Shown here: in pieces, positions 54,898 through 63,469 of the stretch
Position numbering within the stretch: position 1 is the stretch's first letter
Layout of the letters: each line of letters begins with the position of its first letter
The notes under the pieces: model-generated
Seen by the model: the letters and a program-made list of their open reading frames with translations, nothing else
The model's database searches: none
Told to the model about the DNA's origin: nothing
From: Caballeronia telluris
Lineage (GTDB): Bacteria; Pseudomonadota; Gammaproteobacteria; Burkholderiales; Burkholderiaceae
Direction of reading: 5' to 3'
NCBI RefSeq assembly: GCF_001544495.1
Contig: NZ_FCNZ02000002.1
Coordinates: 186,001 to 250,000 of the forward strand
DNA length: 64,000 nucleotides
Translations under genes and position numbers: made by a program

Positions 54898-54935
54898 AAA
54901 CGGGCCCCGATGCATCGCCGCATCGGGGCCCGTTT
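54898..54935. terminator. 16-bp stem-loop between tal and the FUSC gene
   Basis: Perfect stem AAACGGGCCCCGATGC / GCATCGGGGCCCGTTT with a 6-nt loop, midway between converging genes. Only three T residues end each arm, so it is a moderate intrinsic terminator for either direction. Confidence 0.75.
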
Positions 54936-54972
54936 GGCGAACCGGCAACGCGCGGTGGCCCGCCTCAGACGC

Positions 54973-56076
54973 TCAGCGGAAAAACGGCTGCGCGCCTTCG
55001 ATATTCCAGTGCCGCTCGATCTCGATCAGCCGCAGGCGCAGACGGTTCACCTGTTCCGCGAGCCGCATCGCGAGCCAGTGCATGCCGTGCGCGTCCGGGT
55101 CCGTATGCGCGGCATCCATGCCGGGTTTCACGTCCAGCGTGTAGGCGGCGGCGTGCAGCAGCCCGACGCGGCCGAAACGCAGCGCTCGCGCCATCAGCAG
55201 CAAGGTCTGCCGTACCGCGCGCTCTTCCGCCGTGCAGGCGGCTTGCTCGTCGGGTGCCATGTGCGCGTCGAGCGGACCCGAGCTCGCCAGCATTTCCAGC
55301 GCCGCGAGGATCGACCGGTGCAGGCGCTGGATTTCATCGAGCGCCGCGACCGGCACGTCGATTTCCTTTGCCACCGACTCCATCAGCGAGCGCGACTGCA
55401 CGAGGCGCCGGCTCATCACGAGAAAGCGCTGCGTCAGTTCGTCGGGGTCGATCGGCCGGCCTTCGATGATCGCGGCGTAGAGGCGCGCGCACTCGCGCAT
55501 GTTGTCCGCGAGCCGGTAGCGCCACGAGTACGTCGCGTAGAGCGGCAGCACGAACGAAAAACCGAGCGCGATCACGATGCCGATCAGCACGTTCGCCGTG
55601 CGCCACAGGCCGACGTCGATCGGCAGGTCGCCGTGGCCCGCGACGATCACCATCGTGATCGCGGTCAGGAGCGCGACGTAGCCCGCCTTGCCGATCGCGT
55701 AATACGCGCACGCGCCCGCGATGGCCGACATCAGCAGGAAGGTCAGCATGAGCGACCCCAACACGCTCTGCACGATGATGAGCGTGAGGCCGAAGCTCGC
55801 GCCGAGCAGCGTGCCGAGCGCGCGTTCGGCCGCTTTCTTGCGGATATTGCCGTGATGCTGAAGCCCGCCGATCACGACGAGCAGCGTCACCGACGCCCAC
55901 ACGCCATGCGGAATGTCGATGCCCGACGTAAGCGCGATCGACGCGAGCATCGCGAGCGAGACGCGCAGCGCGTGCAGCAGCTTCGCGTGCCGGTAGCGGA
56001 AATAAGGCGACGCCAGCACGTGCAGCATGCGCCTTGCGCGACTGCGGCGGGACGTGGGCGTGTCGAGTGAGGGCAT
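54973..56076 (-). CDS. FUSC-family inner-membrane protein
   Basis: 367 residues. Four to six hydrophobic helices lie in the first half (ALRVSLAMLASIALTSG, VWASVTLLVVIGGLQ, LGASFGLTLIIVQSVLG, LLMSAIAGACAYYAIG, ALLTAITMVIVAGHG and VLIGIVIALGFSFVLPL), followed by a cytosolic helical half with HRSILAALEMLASSG. The HHGNIRKKAAERALGTLLGA segment is the fusaric-acid-resistance (FUSC/YccS-like) signature. Members include aromatic-acid efflux pumps, but this protein lacks adjacent HlyD or outer-membrane genes, so a transport function is only inferred. Confidence 0.87.
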   Translation of the reverse strand: MPSLDTPTSRRSRARRMLHVLASPYFRYRHAKLLHALRVSLAMLASIALTSGIDIPHGVWASVTLLVVIGGLQHHGNIRKKAAERALGTLLGASFGLTLIIVQSVLGSLMLTFLLMSAIAGACAYYAIGKAGYVALLTAITMVIVAGHGDLPIDVGLWRTANVLIGIVIALGFSFVLPLYATYSWRYRLADNMRECARLYAAIIEGRPIDPDELTQRFLVMSRRLVQSRSLMESVAKEIDVPVAALDEIQRLHRSILAALEMLASSGPLDAHMAPDEQAACTAEERAVRQTLLLMARALRFGRVGLLHAAAYTLDVKPGMDAAHTDPDAHGMHWLAMRLAEQVNRLRLRLIEIERHWNIEGAQPFFR

Positions 56077-56128
56077 GGCGTCGGTGAGGTCGGGCCTGGT
56101 GTGCCGTCGATTCTAAGGCCGCCCAAAG

Positions 56129-56162
56129 CAAAACGCCCGCAACTTCCGTTGCGGGCGTTTTG
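56129..56162 (-). terminator. Terminator of the MctP-like gene
   Basis: 15-bp stem CAAAACGCCCGCAAC / GTTGCGGGCGTTTTG with a TTCC tetraloop. It lies 27 bp downstream of the minus-strand symporter gene, with U-rich ends in both orientations. Confidence 0.85.
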
Positions 56163-56189
56163 TACATCGATCAGCGTGGCGACGGCCGG

Positions 56190-57743
56190 TCAGCCTTCGA
56201 CGACATCGAGATAATCCTCGGGCCGCGTGCGGTCGTCCGAGCGCTTCAGGCCGATCACGCGCACCAGCACGCTCACGACGATCGACACCACCAGGTTCGC
56301 GATCAGCGCCCACACCGCGGCATAGCCCGGGATGGTGTAGCCGAAGAGATGGATCGGATAGATCGAGCCGGCGAGCTTGAGCGACAACGCCATCCACGTT
56401 CCGACGCCGATGCCGACCGCCCAGCCGAGCAACAGGCCGCGATGGTCGAGCACGCGCGTATAGAGGCCGAGCACGAGCGCGGGCAGCGTCTGGATGATCC
56501 AGATCCCGCCGAGCAGTTGCAGCTGGATCGCGTAGGTGAGCGGCAGCGCGAGAATGAACACGACCGCGCCGACCTTCACCAAGAGCGACACCATCTTCGC
56601 GACGTTGGTTTCCTGCTCTGGCGTCATGCTGCGGTTCACGAACTCGCGATGCACGTTGCGCGTGTAGAGGTTCGCCGCCGCGATCGACATGATCGCCGCG
56701 GGCACCAGCGCGCCGATGCCGATCGCCGCGAACGCCACGCCGACGAACCACGACGGGAAGTAGTGCAAAAAGAGCGCCGGCACCGCGAAGTTCGAGCCGT
56801 AGGCCTTGAAGTACGGCGCGTATTCCGGCATGTCGCGCACGCCCGACGCGAGCGCCATGTAGCCGAGCAGCGCGAGGAGGCCCAGCACCAGCGAGTACGC
56901 CGGCAAGAGCGCCATGTTGCGGCGGATCGTGTTGCCCGAGTTCGACGACAGAATCGCCGTCACCGAGTGCGGGTACAGGAAGAGCGCGAGCGCCGAGCCG
57001 ACCGCGAGCGTCGCATAGGCGCTGTAGCCGTTCAGGCTCGCGGCATCCGGTGCCTTCAGCAGCAGCTTCGCCGGCTCGACCACGCCGAAGATGTGCCCGA
57101 ATCCGCCCAGTTGCGCCGGAATCACGATCATCGCCGCGATGATCGTCACGTAGATCAGCACGTCCTTCACGACCGCGATCATCGCCGGCGCGCGCAGGCC
57201 CGAGGTGTACGTGTACGCCGCGAGAATCGCGAACGCGATGATGAGCGGCAAATCGCCGACGAAGCCCTTCGTATCGAAGCCGAGCGCGCCGATCACCACT
57301 TCGATGCCGACCAGTTGCAGCGCGATGTACGGCATCGTCGCGACGATGCCCGTCACGGCGACCGCGAGCGCGAGCATGCGGCTGTTGTAGCGGGCATGGA
57401 CGAAGTCGGCGGCGGTCACGTAGCCGTGGCGCTTCGCGATGCTCCAGAGCTTCGGGAACACGACGAACGCGAACGGATAGATCAGGATCGTGTACGGCAG
57501 CGCGAAGAAGCCGGTCGCGCCCGCGCCGAACACGAGCGCGGGCACGGCAATGAAGGTGTACGCGGTATAGAGGTCGCCGCCGAGCAGGAACCAGGTGACG
57601 ATCGTGCCGAAGCGGCGGCCGCCGAGGCCCCATTCGTCGAGCTGGGCGAGATCGCCTTTGCGCCAGTGCGCGGCGATGAAGCCGAGAATCGTCACGCCGA
57701 CGAAAAACAGCACGAAGACAAAAGTTGCAGTGGAATTCATCAT
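56190..57743 (-). CDS. mctP: MctP-type monocarboxylate permease (sodium:solute symporter family)
   Basis: 517 residues, about 13 transmembrane helices, SSS family. The first helix is followed by WGLGGRRFGTIVTWFLLGGDLYTAYTFI (about 38-65), and SNSGNTIRRNMALLPAYS (about 268-285) and the long C-terminal pair are as in MctP, which takes up lactate, pyruvate and related monocarboxylates. The start overlaps the stop of the DUF3311 gene in ATGA, so translation is coupled. The DUF3311/SSS pair recurs in proteobacteria and the small protein is thought to be an accessory subunit. Confidence 0.9.
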   Translation of the reverse strand: MMNSTATFVFVLFFVGVTILGFIAAHWRKGDLAQLDEWGLGGRRFGTIVTWFLLGGDLYTAYTFIAVPALVFGAGATGFFALPYTILIYPFAFVVFPKLWSIAKRHGYVTAADFVHARYNSRMLALAVAVTGIVATMPYIALQLVGIEVVIGALGFDTKGFVGDLPLIIAFAILAAYTYTSGLRAPAMIAVVKDVLIYVTIIAAMIVIPAQLGGFGHIFGVVEPAKLLLKAPDAASLNGYSAYATLAVGSALALFLYPHSVTAILSSNSGNTIRRNMALLPAYSLVLGLLALLGYMALASGVRDMPEYAPYFKAYGSNFAVPALFLHYFPSWFVGVAFAAIGIGALVPAAIMSIAAANLYTRNVHREFVNRSMTPEQETNVAKMVSLLVKVGAVVFILALPLTYAIQLQLLGGIWIIQTLPALVLGLYTRVLDHRGLLLGWAVGIGVGTWMALSLKLAGSIYPIHLFGYTIPGYAAVWALIANLVVSIVVSVLVRVIGLKRSDDRTRPEDYLDVVEG

Positions 57744-57985
57744 CGCGCGGTCCCCTTGCCCTTCGTACCGATGGCTTTGGTCTTTTTATAGACGACGGCG
57801 GTGATGACCGCGCTGATCAGTACCCACAGCAACTGGTACCAGTAGAAAAACGGAAAGCCCCAGAGCATCGGTTCGAGCTTGTTGTAGAACGGCACCCAGA
57901 CGACTCCGATCCACGGCAGGATCAGGAGCCACAGCCAATGTTTGTTGCGGGGTTGCCCCGTGCCAGTCGCAGCTTCGTGAGCCAT
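57740..57985 (-). CDS. DUF3311 small membrane protein, partner of the MctP permease
   Basis: 81 residues from ATG 57985, with AGAGGAGACC upstream. Two membrane helices (WLWLLILPWIGVVWVPFYN, LWVLISAVITAVVYK) separated by a short loop with FPFFYWYQ, ending in a Lys-rich tail. This is the DUF3311 arrangement. Its last bases overlap the symporter start (ATGA). A role as an assembly or accessory subunit of the symporter is an inference from the constant gene pairing. Confidence 0.88.
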   Translation of the reverse strand: MAHEAATGTGQPRNKHWLWLLILPWIGVVWVPFYNKLEPMLWGFPFFYWYQLLWVLISAVITAVVYKKTKAIGTKGKGTAR

Positions 57986-58253
57986 GACGGTCTCCTCTGT
58001 CGACCCGAGTCGGCGTTTGCGCGCCTTCCTCTGGTCCCATGCAAGATGGTCGTTGTTCTTTGAATGGGCTGGCCGCGCGTCCGGTCGTCGGATAGAGACG
58101 GAGCGCGTGGAAAGCATCTCGAAAATAACACGAGGAGTATATGGACGCCTAAAACAGGGTCAAGCAGGGCGAACCCGAGGGATTCCGCTGATGTGAAAGT
58201 GTTCCGTAATCAGGCGCGCGACGGCGGCGCGCCTGGGTGCGCGGCTTCGGTGC

Positions 58254-59168
58254 TCAAATGACGAAGCGTTCCGGCGCGCTTTCGCCCGTGCGCTCATGCT
58301 CGCTGATCGCGAGCGCCCGGACCCACTCGCGCGCGGGCAACTTCAATTCCTTGTCGATCAGCTTCGCCCGCTTTTCGAGCGCCGCGAATGGCAGGTCGAG
58401 GGCGGGCCCCGAAAACGCGAGCGCGACGCGATTGCCGTCGTGGACTTCGGGCAGCGCGATCACGCGCCCGTCGAACGCCTCCGACAGGCGCTTCATGTTG
58501 CGCACGAAGCTCGGATGGTCGCCGAACAGGTTGATCGTCGCGACACCCGCTTCCGGCGTCAGGCACGCGCGGCAGGCGCGATAGAACGACACGCTGTCGA
58601 GCACGGGACCGCGCGCGGTCGCGTCGTAGATGTCGATTTGCAGCGCGCCGATCGTGCCGTGATTCGCGCGATCGTTCACGAACTCCCATGCGTCCTGTTC
58701 GTTGACGGTGAGACGCGCGTCGTCGGAGGGCAGTTCGAACATCGTGCGCGCGGCGATCACGACCGCCGGATTCAGTTCGACCGCCTCGACCTTCGCGCGC
58801 TTCAGAAACGCGTGGCAGAACTTCGTCAGCGCCGCGGCGCCGAGGCCGAGTTGCACGATGCGCTTCGGCGTCTCGATGAAGAGCAGCCACGACATCATCT
58901 GCTGCGCGTATTCGAGTTCGATGTGATTCGGCTTCTTCAGGCGCATCGCGCCCTGAACCCATTCGGTGCCGAAATGCAGGAAGCGCACGCCGCCCTCTTC
59001 CGAGAACGTCACGGGCGCAAAGCGCGGCTTGCGCGGCGTTTCGATGCGCGGGGCGTCGTCGAGGTCGTCTTCGCGTTCGCGCTTCGAGCGTTTGGAATGC
59101 TTGTCGTCGCGATCTTTGCCGCTGAACGCGCGCGCTTCGGCGGACGCGCGCTTGATGAGTTTCGTCAT
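58254..59168 (-). CDS. Spermidine synthase-like methyltransferase-fold protein
   Basis: 304 residues from ATG 59168, which overlaps the stop of the glycosylase gene (ATGA). A basic N-terminal segment (about 15-50, rich in KR and DD) precedes a Rossmann domain: IVQLGLGAAALTKF (about 104-117), VEAVELNPAVV (about 127-137) and LQIDIYDATARGPVLDSVSFYRACRACL. This resembles the SpeE/spermidine-synthase family, but the substrate motifs are weak and no speD is nearby, so an amine-transfer role is unproven. It is the last gene of a coupled trio with ubiC. Confidence 0.82.
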   Translation of the reverse strand: MTKLIKRASAEARAFSGKDRDDKHSKRSKREREDDLDDAPRIETPRKPRFAPVTFSEEGGVRFLHFGTEWVQGAMRLKKPNHIELEYAQQMMSWLLFIETPKRIVQLGLGAAALTKFCHAFLKRAKVEAVELNPAVVIAARTMFELPSDDARLTVNEQDAWEFVNDRANHGTIGALQIDIYDATARGPVLDSVSFYRACRACLTPEAGVATINLFGDHPSFVRNMKRLSEAFDGRVIALPEVHDGNRVALAFSGPALDLPFAALEKRAKLIDKELKLPAREWVRALAISEHERTGESAPERFVI

Positions 59169-59641
59169 GTCGTGAGGATCTCGCGCCAGAAGCGCAATTT
59201 TTGGTCGAACGAGAGAATAGCATTCGCCGGACTCGACGACGGCAGCACGAGCGTCTCGTAACCCGCCGCGCGGATCACCGGCTCGAAGCGGCCCGAGGTC
59301 TTGCCGTTGAAGCAGACTTTCCTGAGAAGCGGCACGTGCACGCGAAACGACGCGAAGTCGTTCGGGTTCGCGTGCCGGATCGCGGCATCGAGGCTGCCTT
59401 CGCGCTCGCAGGCGGCGAGCACGTCCCACAGGCCGATGCCGTGGGCCAATAGGCGCGCGACGCGCTCATCGTATGGAAGTTCGTGCAGCGCCTCGCCGGT
59501 CACCGCGCCGACGAGCCGCCAGAACTGGTTGCGCGGATGCGCGTAATACTGCGTCGCCGCGAGCGACGCGACGCCGGGAAAGCTGCCGAGAATCAGCGTG
59601 TGGGTCGCTTCGTCGGCGATCGGCGGGAAGCCCTGGAGCAT
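59165..59641 (-). CDS. DNA-deoxyinosine glycosylase (family 6 uracil-DNA glycosylase superfamily)
   Basis: 158 residues from ATG 59641 (GAGG 7 nt upstream); a GTG one codon earlier (59644) is also possible. Excises hypoxanthine from DNA. Family marks: LILGSFPG (about 17-24), YYAHPRNQFWRLVG (about 33-46) with the catalytic-site Asn, and LPSSSPAN (about 132-139) near the C-terminus. Its first codons overlap the ubiC stop and its stop overlaps the next gene, so the trio is translationally coupled. Confidence 0.9.
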   Translation of the reverse strand: MLQGFPPIADEATHTLILGSFPGVASLAATQYYAHPRNQFWRLVGAVTGEALHELPYDERVARLLAHGIGLWDVLAACEREGSLDAAIRHANPNDFASFRVHVPLLRKVCFNGKTSGRFEPVIRAAGYETLVLPSSSPANAILSFDQKLRFWREILTT

Positions 59642-60285
59642 CACTTCGCCTCATGGCGCGCGGGACGCCTCACATGCGAAATCAGATGTTCGAGCGGCCG
59701 CGAATGTTCGCGATGCGATTCGTGCAATGAAGACGACAAGCGCGACCACAGCGCCGGCAACATGCATTCGGTGACCATGAGCGGCGCGCGATATCGCTCG
59801 AACACGGAGCGGCGCGCAACAAGCGCGTGCACGGCGGTTTCGTCGAATAATCCGCGCGCGAGCCGGTACAGCGGATGCCGCGCAGTCACCCTGCGACTCA
59901 CGAGCGCCGAACGCGCGACGCTGCTGTCGCTGTAGAGAAGTTCCGCGAGCGGACGGGTGCGCAGGGAACGCATCGCCTGCCAGACGCCGGCGCTTTCGGC
60001 GAGCGGCACGATGCTGTGCGCGGCGACGAACGGCACGCCGTCCACGTTCAGCACGACTTCGCGCACCCAGCACGGCGTGCGCGCTCCGATGCACAGTGCG
60101 CGAGACTCGTCGGCGAACGGCACGTCGACGGCTTCGCGCGCGACCGTCACGCTCACCGCCCCGAGCGTGCGCAGATGCGCGGTGAGCGAGCCACCGCGCG
60201 TCGCCCAGTCTTTCTGATCGCGGGTGAAGGTGGCGCGCGGTGCGACGCGCCAGTGGGCATCGGCGGGATCATGGGGAATCGGCAT
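59641..60285 (-). CDS. ubiC: Chorismate lyase (chorismate-pyruvate lyase)
   Basis: 214 residues. Makes 4-hydroxybenzoate and pyruvate from chorismate, the first step of ubiquinone synthesis. Conserved: [11 protein letters not shown] (about 32-42), [27 protein letters not shown] (about 68-94) with product-site Arg, and the C-terminal [13 protein letters not shown] and [18 protein letters not shown] (about 158-182) with the catalytic Glu. ubiA is not next to it. It starts a coupled unit with the deoxyinosine glycosylase and the spermidine-synthase-like gene. Confidence 0.93.
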   Translation of the reverse strand: MPIPHDPADAHWRVAPRATFTRDQKDWATRGGSLTAHLRTLGAVSVTVAREAVDVPFADESRALCIGARTPCWVREVVLNVDGVPFVAAHSIVPLAESAGVWQAMRSLRTRPLAELLYSDSSVARSALVSRRVTARHPLYRLARGLFDETAVHALVARRSVFERYRAPLMVTECMLPALWSRLSSSLHESHREHSRPLEHLISHVRRPARHEAK

Positions 60286-60434
60286 GGCGGTGATTATAAA
60301 ACCGTCATCGGGTTAGGACGAATCGTGTGGAAATGCGGATATCGGCGATGAAAACTGCTGGGCCGGTCATGGGACATATGGCCGGACTCGCGGCCTGTGC
60401 TGACGCGAGCCACCTAACTCTGAGAGGAAGTGCA

Positions 60435-60695
60435 ATGTCGGAAAACAAGAAACAAACGTCGAAGCCGGTCGCCCATCTCGCGGCGGAAACGCTGAACGAT
60501 CCGAAGGCATCGGCGATCGCGAAGAGCCTCGCGGCCTCCGCCCTGTCGCAGACGCACTCGAACAAGCAGACGAGCGCCGAAATGGAACACAAGGCAAGCG
60601 AAGTGCTTCACAGCGACAAGTATGCGAAAGACACGAAGACGCTCGCCGCGTCGGTGCTCGCGCAGGCCAACAAGGAACGCACGCTCAAGAAATAA
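60435..60695 (+). CDS. Small repeat protein, 86 residues, function unknown
   Basis: From ATG 60435 with GAGAGGAAG upstream; an open frame continues upstream (from 60327) but lacks a ribosome-binding site. No signal peptide or membrane helix. Two copies of a roughly 34-residue helical repeat are visible: the LAAETLNDPKASAIAKSLAASALSQ stretch (about 15-39) and ASEVLHSDKYAKDTKTLAASVLAQ (about 54-77). Shared positions are LxxDxxA...K.LAAS.LxQ. Rich in Ala, Lys, Ser and Thr. I do not recognise a domain; such repeats could form a small helical hairpin. Confidence 0.75.
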   Translation: MSENKKQTSKPVAHLAAETLNDPKASAIAKSLAASALSQTHSNKQTSAEMEHKASEVLHSDKYAKDTKTLAASVLAQANKERTLKK

Positions 60696-60730
60696 AAAAA
60701 GCGCGCTGCCGGCAACAGCCGGCAGCGCGC
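60693..60730. terminator. Terminator at the htpG 3' end
   Basis: Perfect 13-bp stem GCGCGCTGCCGGC / GCCGGCAGCGCGC with an AACA loop. The A-tract to its left is a U-tract on the minus strand, so it serves htpG; it also lies just after the plus-strand small gene and may end it too. Confidence 0.88.
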
Positions 60731-60753
60731 CTTGCATCACGAAGTGAAACCGC

Positions 60754-62658
60754 TCAGCGCGTCAGCAGCAACGCGTTCGTGCGCTTCACGAAGCTCGCCG
60801 GATCTTCCAGCGATCCGCCTTCCGCGAGCAACGCCTGATCGAAGAGCAGGTGACACCAGTCGCCGAAACTGGCGTTCTCGGCGTTCAGCCCCTTCACCAG
60901 CGGATGCTCCGGGTTCACTTCGAGGATCGGCTGCATCTGCGGCGCCTGCTGGCCGGCCGCCTTCAGCATGCGTTGCAGGTAGCCGCTCATGTCGCCTTCG
61001 TCGGCGACGAGGCACGACGGCGAATCGGTAAGACGGAACGTGAGGCGCACGTCCTTCGCCTTGCCTTCGAGCACTTCCTTCATCTTCTCGACGAGCGGCT
61101 TCATTTCCTCGCCGACCTTTTCCTGCTGCTGCTTTTCCTCGTCGTTCAGCGCACCGAGGTCGAGATCGCCGCGCGCAACGCTTTGCAACGGCTTGCCGTC
61201 GAATTCGTTGAGGAACGAGAGCATCCATTCATCGACGCGTTCCGTCAGCAGCAGCACTTCCACGCCCTTCTTGCGGAACACTTCGAGATGCGGACTGTTC
61301 TTCGCGGCCTGCCAGCTGTCGGCGGTGACGTAGTAGATCTTCGTCTGCTCGGGCTTCATGCGCGCGACGTACTCGGCGAGCGATACGTTCTGCTCGTCGG
61401 TGTCGTTGTGCGTCGAGGCGAAACGCACGAGCTTCGCGATACGCTCGCGATTGCCGAAGTCCTCGCCGACGCCTTCCTTGAACACCTGGCCGAATTCCTT
61501 CCAGAAGGTCGGGTACTTTTGCTTCTCGGCGTCTTCGGTGGCTTCCGCCGACGACGATGCCAGATCCTCCAGCATCGACAACACGCGCTTGGTCACGCCT
61601 TCGCGGATCGCCTTCACATCGCGGCTTTCCTGGAGGATTTCGCGCGAGACGTTCAAAGGCAGATCGGCCGAATCGACCACGCCCTTCACGAAGCGCAGAT
61701 ACTGCGGCAGCAGTTGCTCGGCGTCGTCCATGATGAACACGCGCTTCACGTAGAGCTTCAGGCCGCTCTTGTGATCGCGGTTCCAGAGGTCGAACGGCGC
61801 GTGCTTCGGCACATACAGCAGTTGCGTGTACTCGCTGCGGCCTTCGACGCGGTTATGCGTCCACGCGAGCGGATCGTCGTGATCGTGCGAAAGGTGCTGG
61901 TAAAACTGCGTGTACTGCTCTTCGGTGATGTCGTTCTTTCCGCGCGTCCAGAGCGCGCTCGCCTGGTTGACGGTCTCGTCCTCGTCCTTCTCGACCATCT
62001 CGCCCTTTTCCGCGTCCCACTCTTCCTTCTTCATCAGGATCGGCAGCGCGACGTGGTCCGAGTACTTCTGGATGATCGACTTGAGCTTGTGGGTCGACAA
62101 CAACTCGTCTTCATCGGCGCGCAGGTGCAGCGTGATGGTCGTGCCGCGTTGCGCGCGCTCGATGTCCTCGACTTCGAAATCGCCCTCGCCCGCGCTCGTC
62201 CAGCGCACGCCCGCGCTCGCCGGCAATCCGGCGCGGCGCGTTTCGACCGTGATCTTGTCCGCGACGATGAAACCCGAGTAGAAGCCCACGCCGAACTGGC
62301 CGATCAGCGCGGCGTCCTTCTGCTGGTCGCCGGAGAGCTTCGAGAAGAATTCCTTGGTGCCCGAGCGCGCGATCGTGCCGAGGTGCGAGATCGCTTCGTC
62401 GCGGCTCATGCCGATGCCGTTGTCGTCGATGGTGACGGTGCGCGCGGTTTTGTCGTAGGACACGCGGATGCGCAGGTCGGAGTCGTTTTCGTACAGCGCG
62501 CTGTTTTCGATGGCCTCGAAGCGCAGCTTGTCGGCGGCGTCGGACGCGTTCGAAATCAGCTCGCGCAGGAAAATTTCCTTGTTGCTGTACAGCGAATGGA
62601 TCATCAGATGCAGAAGCTGCTTCACTTCTGCCTGAAAGCTCATGGTTTCTTGCGCCAT
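60754..62658 (-). CDS. htpG: Molecular chaperone HtpG (Hsp90)
   Basis: 634 residues, full length. Cytosolic ATP-dependent chaperone. GHKL ATPase motifs: [14 protein letters not shown] (about 34-47), [12 protein letters not shown] (about 76-87), [11 protein letters not shown] (about 120-130) and GTTITLHL (about 173-180). Middle domain has [15 protein letters not shown] (about 333-347) with the catalytic Arg. The C-terminal dimerisation domain ends [26 protein letters not shown] and onward. A sigma-32 promoter lies about 80 bp upstream, and a strong terminator downstream. Confidence 0.97.
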   Translation of the reverse strand: MAQETMSFQAEVKQLLHLMIHSLYSNKEIFLRELISNASDAADKLRFEAIENSALYENDSDLRIRVSYDKTARTVTIDDNGIGMSRDEAISHLGTIARSGTKEFFSKLSGDQQKDAALIGQFGVGFYSGFIVADKITVETRRAGLPASAGVRWTSAGEGDFEVEDIERAQRGTTITLHLRADEDELLSTHKLKSIIQKYSDHVALPILMKKEEWDAEKGEMVEKDEDETVNQASALWTRGKNDITEEQYTQFYQHLSHDHDDPLAWTHNRVEGRSEYTQLLYVPKHAPFDLWNRDHKSGLKLYVKRVFIMDDAEQLLPQYLRFVKGVVDSADLPLNVSREILQESRDVKAIREGVTKRVLSMLEDLASSSAEATEDAEKQKYPTFWKEFGQVFKEGVGEDFGNRERIAKLVRFASTHNDTDEQNVSLAEYVARMKPEQTKIYYVTADSWQAAKNSPHLEVFRKKGVEVLLLTERVDEWMLSFLNEFDGKPLQSVARGDLDLGALNDEEKQQQEKVGEEMKPLVEKMKEVLEGKAKDVRLTFRLTDSPSCLVADEGDMSGYLQRMLKAAGQQAPQMQPILEVNPEHPLVKGLNAENASFGDWCHLLFDQALLAEGGSLEDPASFVKRTNALLLTR

Positions 62659-62737
62659 GGTCGGGTCCTCTAGTTGGGTTTTCGATGATGTCGGCGACCG
62701 CGCCGGGAAGCGCCATCGCCACGAGCGAATTGGCGTC

Positions 62738-62765
62738 AGATAGGGCGTCTCTAGGCAATTTCAAG
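62738..62765 (-). promoter_or_regulatory. Sigma-32 heat-shock promoter of htpG
   Basis: On the minus strand CTTGAAA (62765-62759), a 13-nt spacer and CCCTATCT (62745-62738), against the consensus CTTGAAA - 11 to 16 nt - CCCCATNT. Only one base of the -10 differs. The start would be near 62730, about 70 nt upstream of the htpG ATG. Confidence 0.88.
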
Positions 62766-62816
62766 AGCCGAAAGCGTATTTTCCCTCACCGCCCGCCGTG
62801 TGGAACAATTCCGCCG

Positions 62817-63452
62817 ATGACCCTTGCCGATAACCCCGACTGGAGCCCGCCGGTGAAAATGTCCGTCGCGCTGCGCGCCGCCTGCTTGCGCGTGCTCGGC
62901 CGCCCGCGCGACGCGCGCCCGCTGACGCGGGGCGAGATCACGATCGCGCGGCTCGTCTTCGCCGATGCGATCGACTATTCGACCGTCCGCGTTCACGACA
63001 GGGGCTATCTGCCGTTCGGTCTGCAGAGCGCGCACACGGCGATGGCGCCGAACGGCCAGCTGTATTTTCCGAAAGCCTGTTTCCGCGACGATTTCTCGAC
63101 CGACCTCGCCTCGCAGATGTGGTTCATCCACGAGATGACGCACGTCTGGCAGCATCAGCTGGGCTACTGGGTGAGGCTGCGCGGCGCGGTGCGGATCGGC
63201 CTTCGCTACGGCTACACGCTCGCGCCGGGCAGACACCTTCGCGATTACAACATGGAGGCGCAGGGCAACCTGATCGCCGATTATTTCGCGCTCGCGCATC
63301 GGGGCGTCGAAGGACGGCGCCATCTCTACGAGCACAAGTACCGGAGCGATCCCGGGGCGCTCGCGCTCTTCGAGACGGTGCTCGCCGACTTCATCGCCGA
63401 TCCGTCCAACCGACGAAATCTGCCGCGCAGCGCGCTGATCCGCACGACCTGA
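62817..63452 (+). CDS. Putative zinc metalloprotease-like protein with HEMTH motif (Vgr-related family)
   Basis: 211 residues from ATG 62817; it has no signal peptide or membrane helix. The key feature is WFIHEMTHVWQHQLGYWV (about 102-119), which contains HEXXH as HEMTH (105-109), with NMEAQGNLIADYF (about 145-157) giving a possible third metal ligand (Glu147). Other conserved parts are GYLPFGLQSAHTAMAPNGQLYFP (about 63-85). The order matches proteins I recall being annotated as Vgr-related or Rhs-like in proteobacteria, although no type VI secretion gene is near. It is divergent from htpG. Protease activity is inferred only from the motif. Confidence 0.75.
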   Translation: MTLADNPDWSPPVKMSVALRAACLRVLGRPRDARPLTRGEITIARLVFADAIDYSTVRVHDRGYLPFGLQSAHTAMAPNGQLYFPKACFRDDFSTDLASQMWFIHEMTHVWQHQLGYWVRLRGAVRIGLRYGYTLAPGRHLRDYNMEAQGNLIADYFALAHRGVEGRRHLYEHKYRSDPGALALFETVLADFIADPSNRRNLPRSALIRTT

Positions 63453-63469
63453 TCCGACGCGCGCGCCGC

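Noticed and set aside
58130..58155. A three-codon open frame with a good ribosome-binding site (GAGGAG TAT ATG)
   Set aside because: Too short to support as a gene, and no coding sequence follows on that strand.
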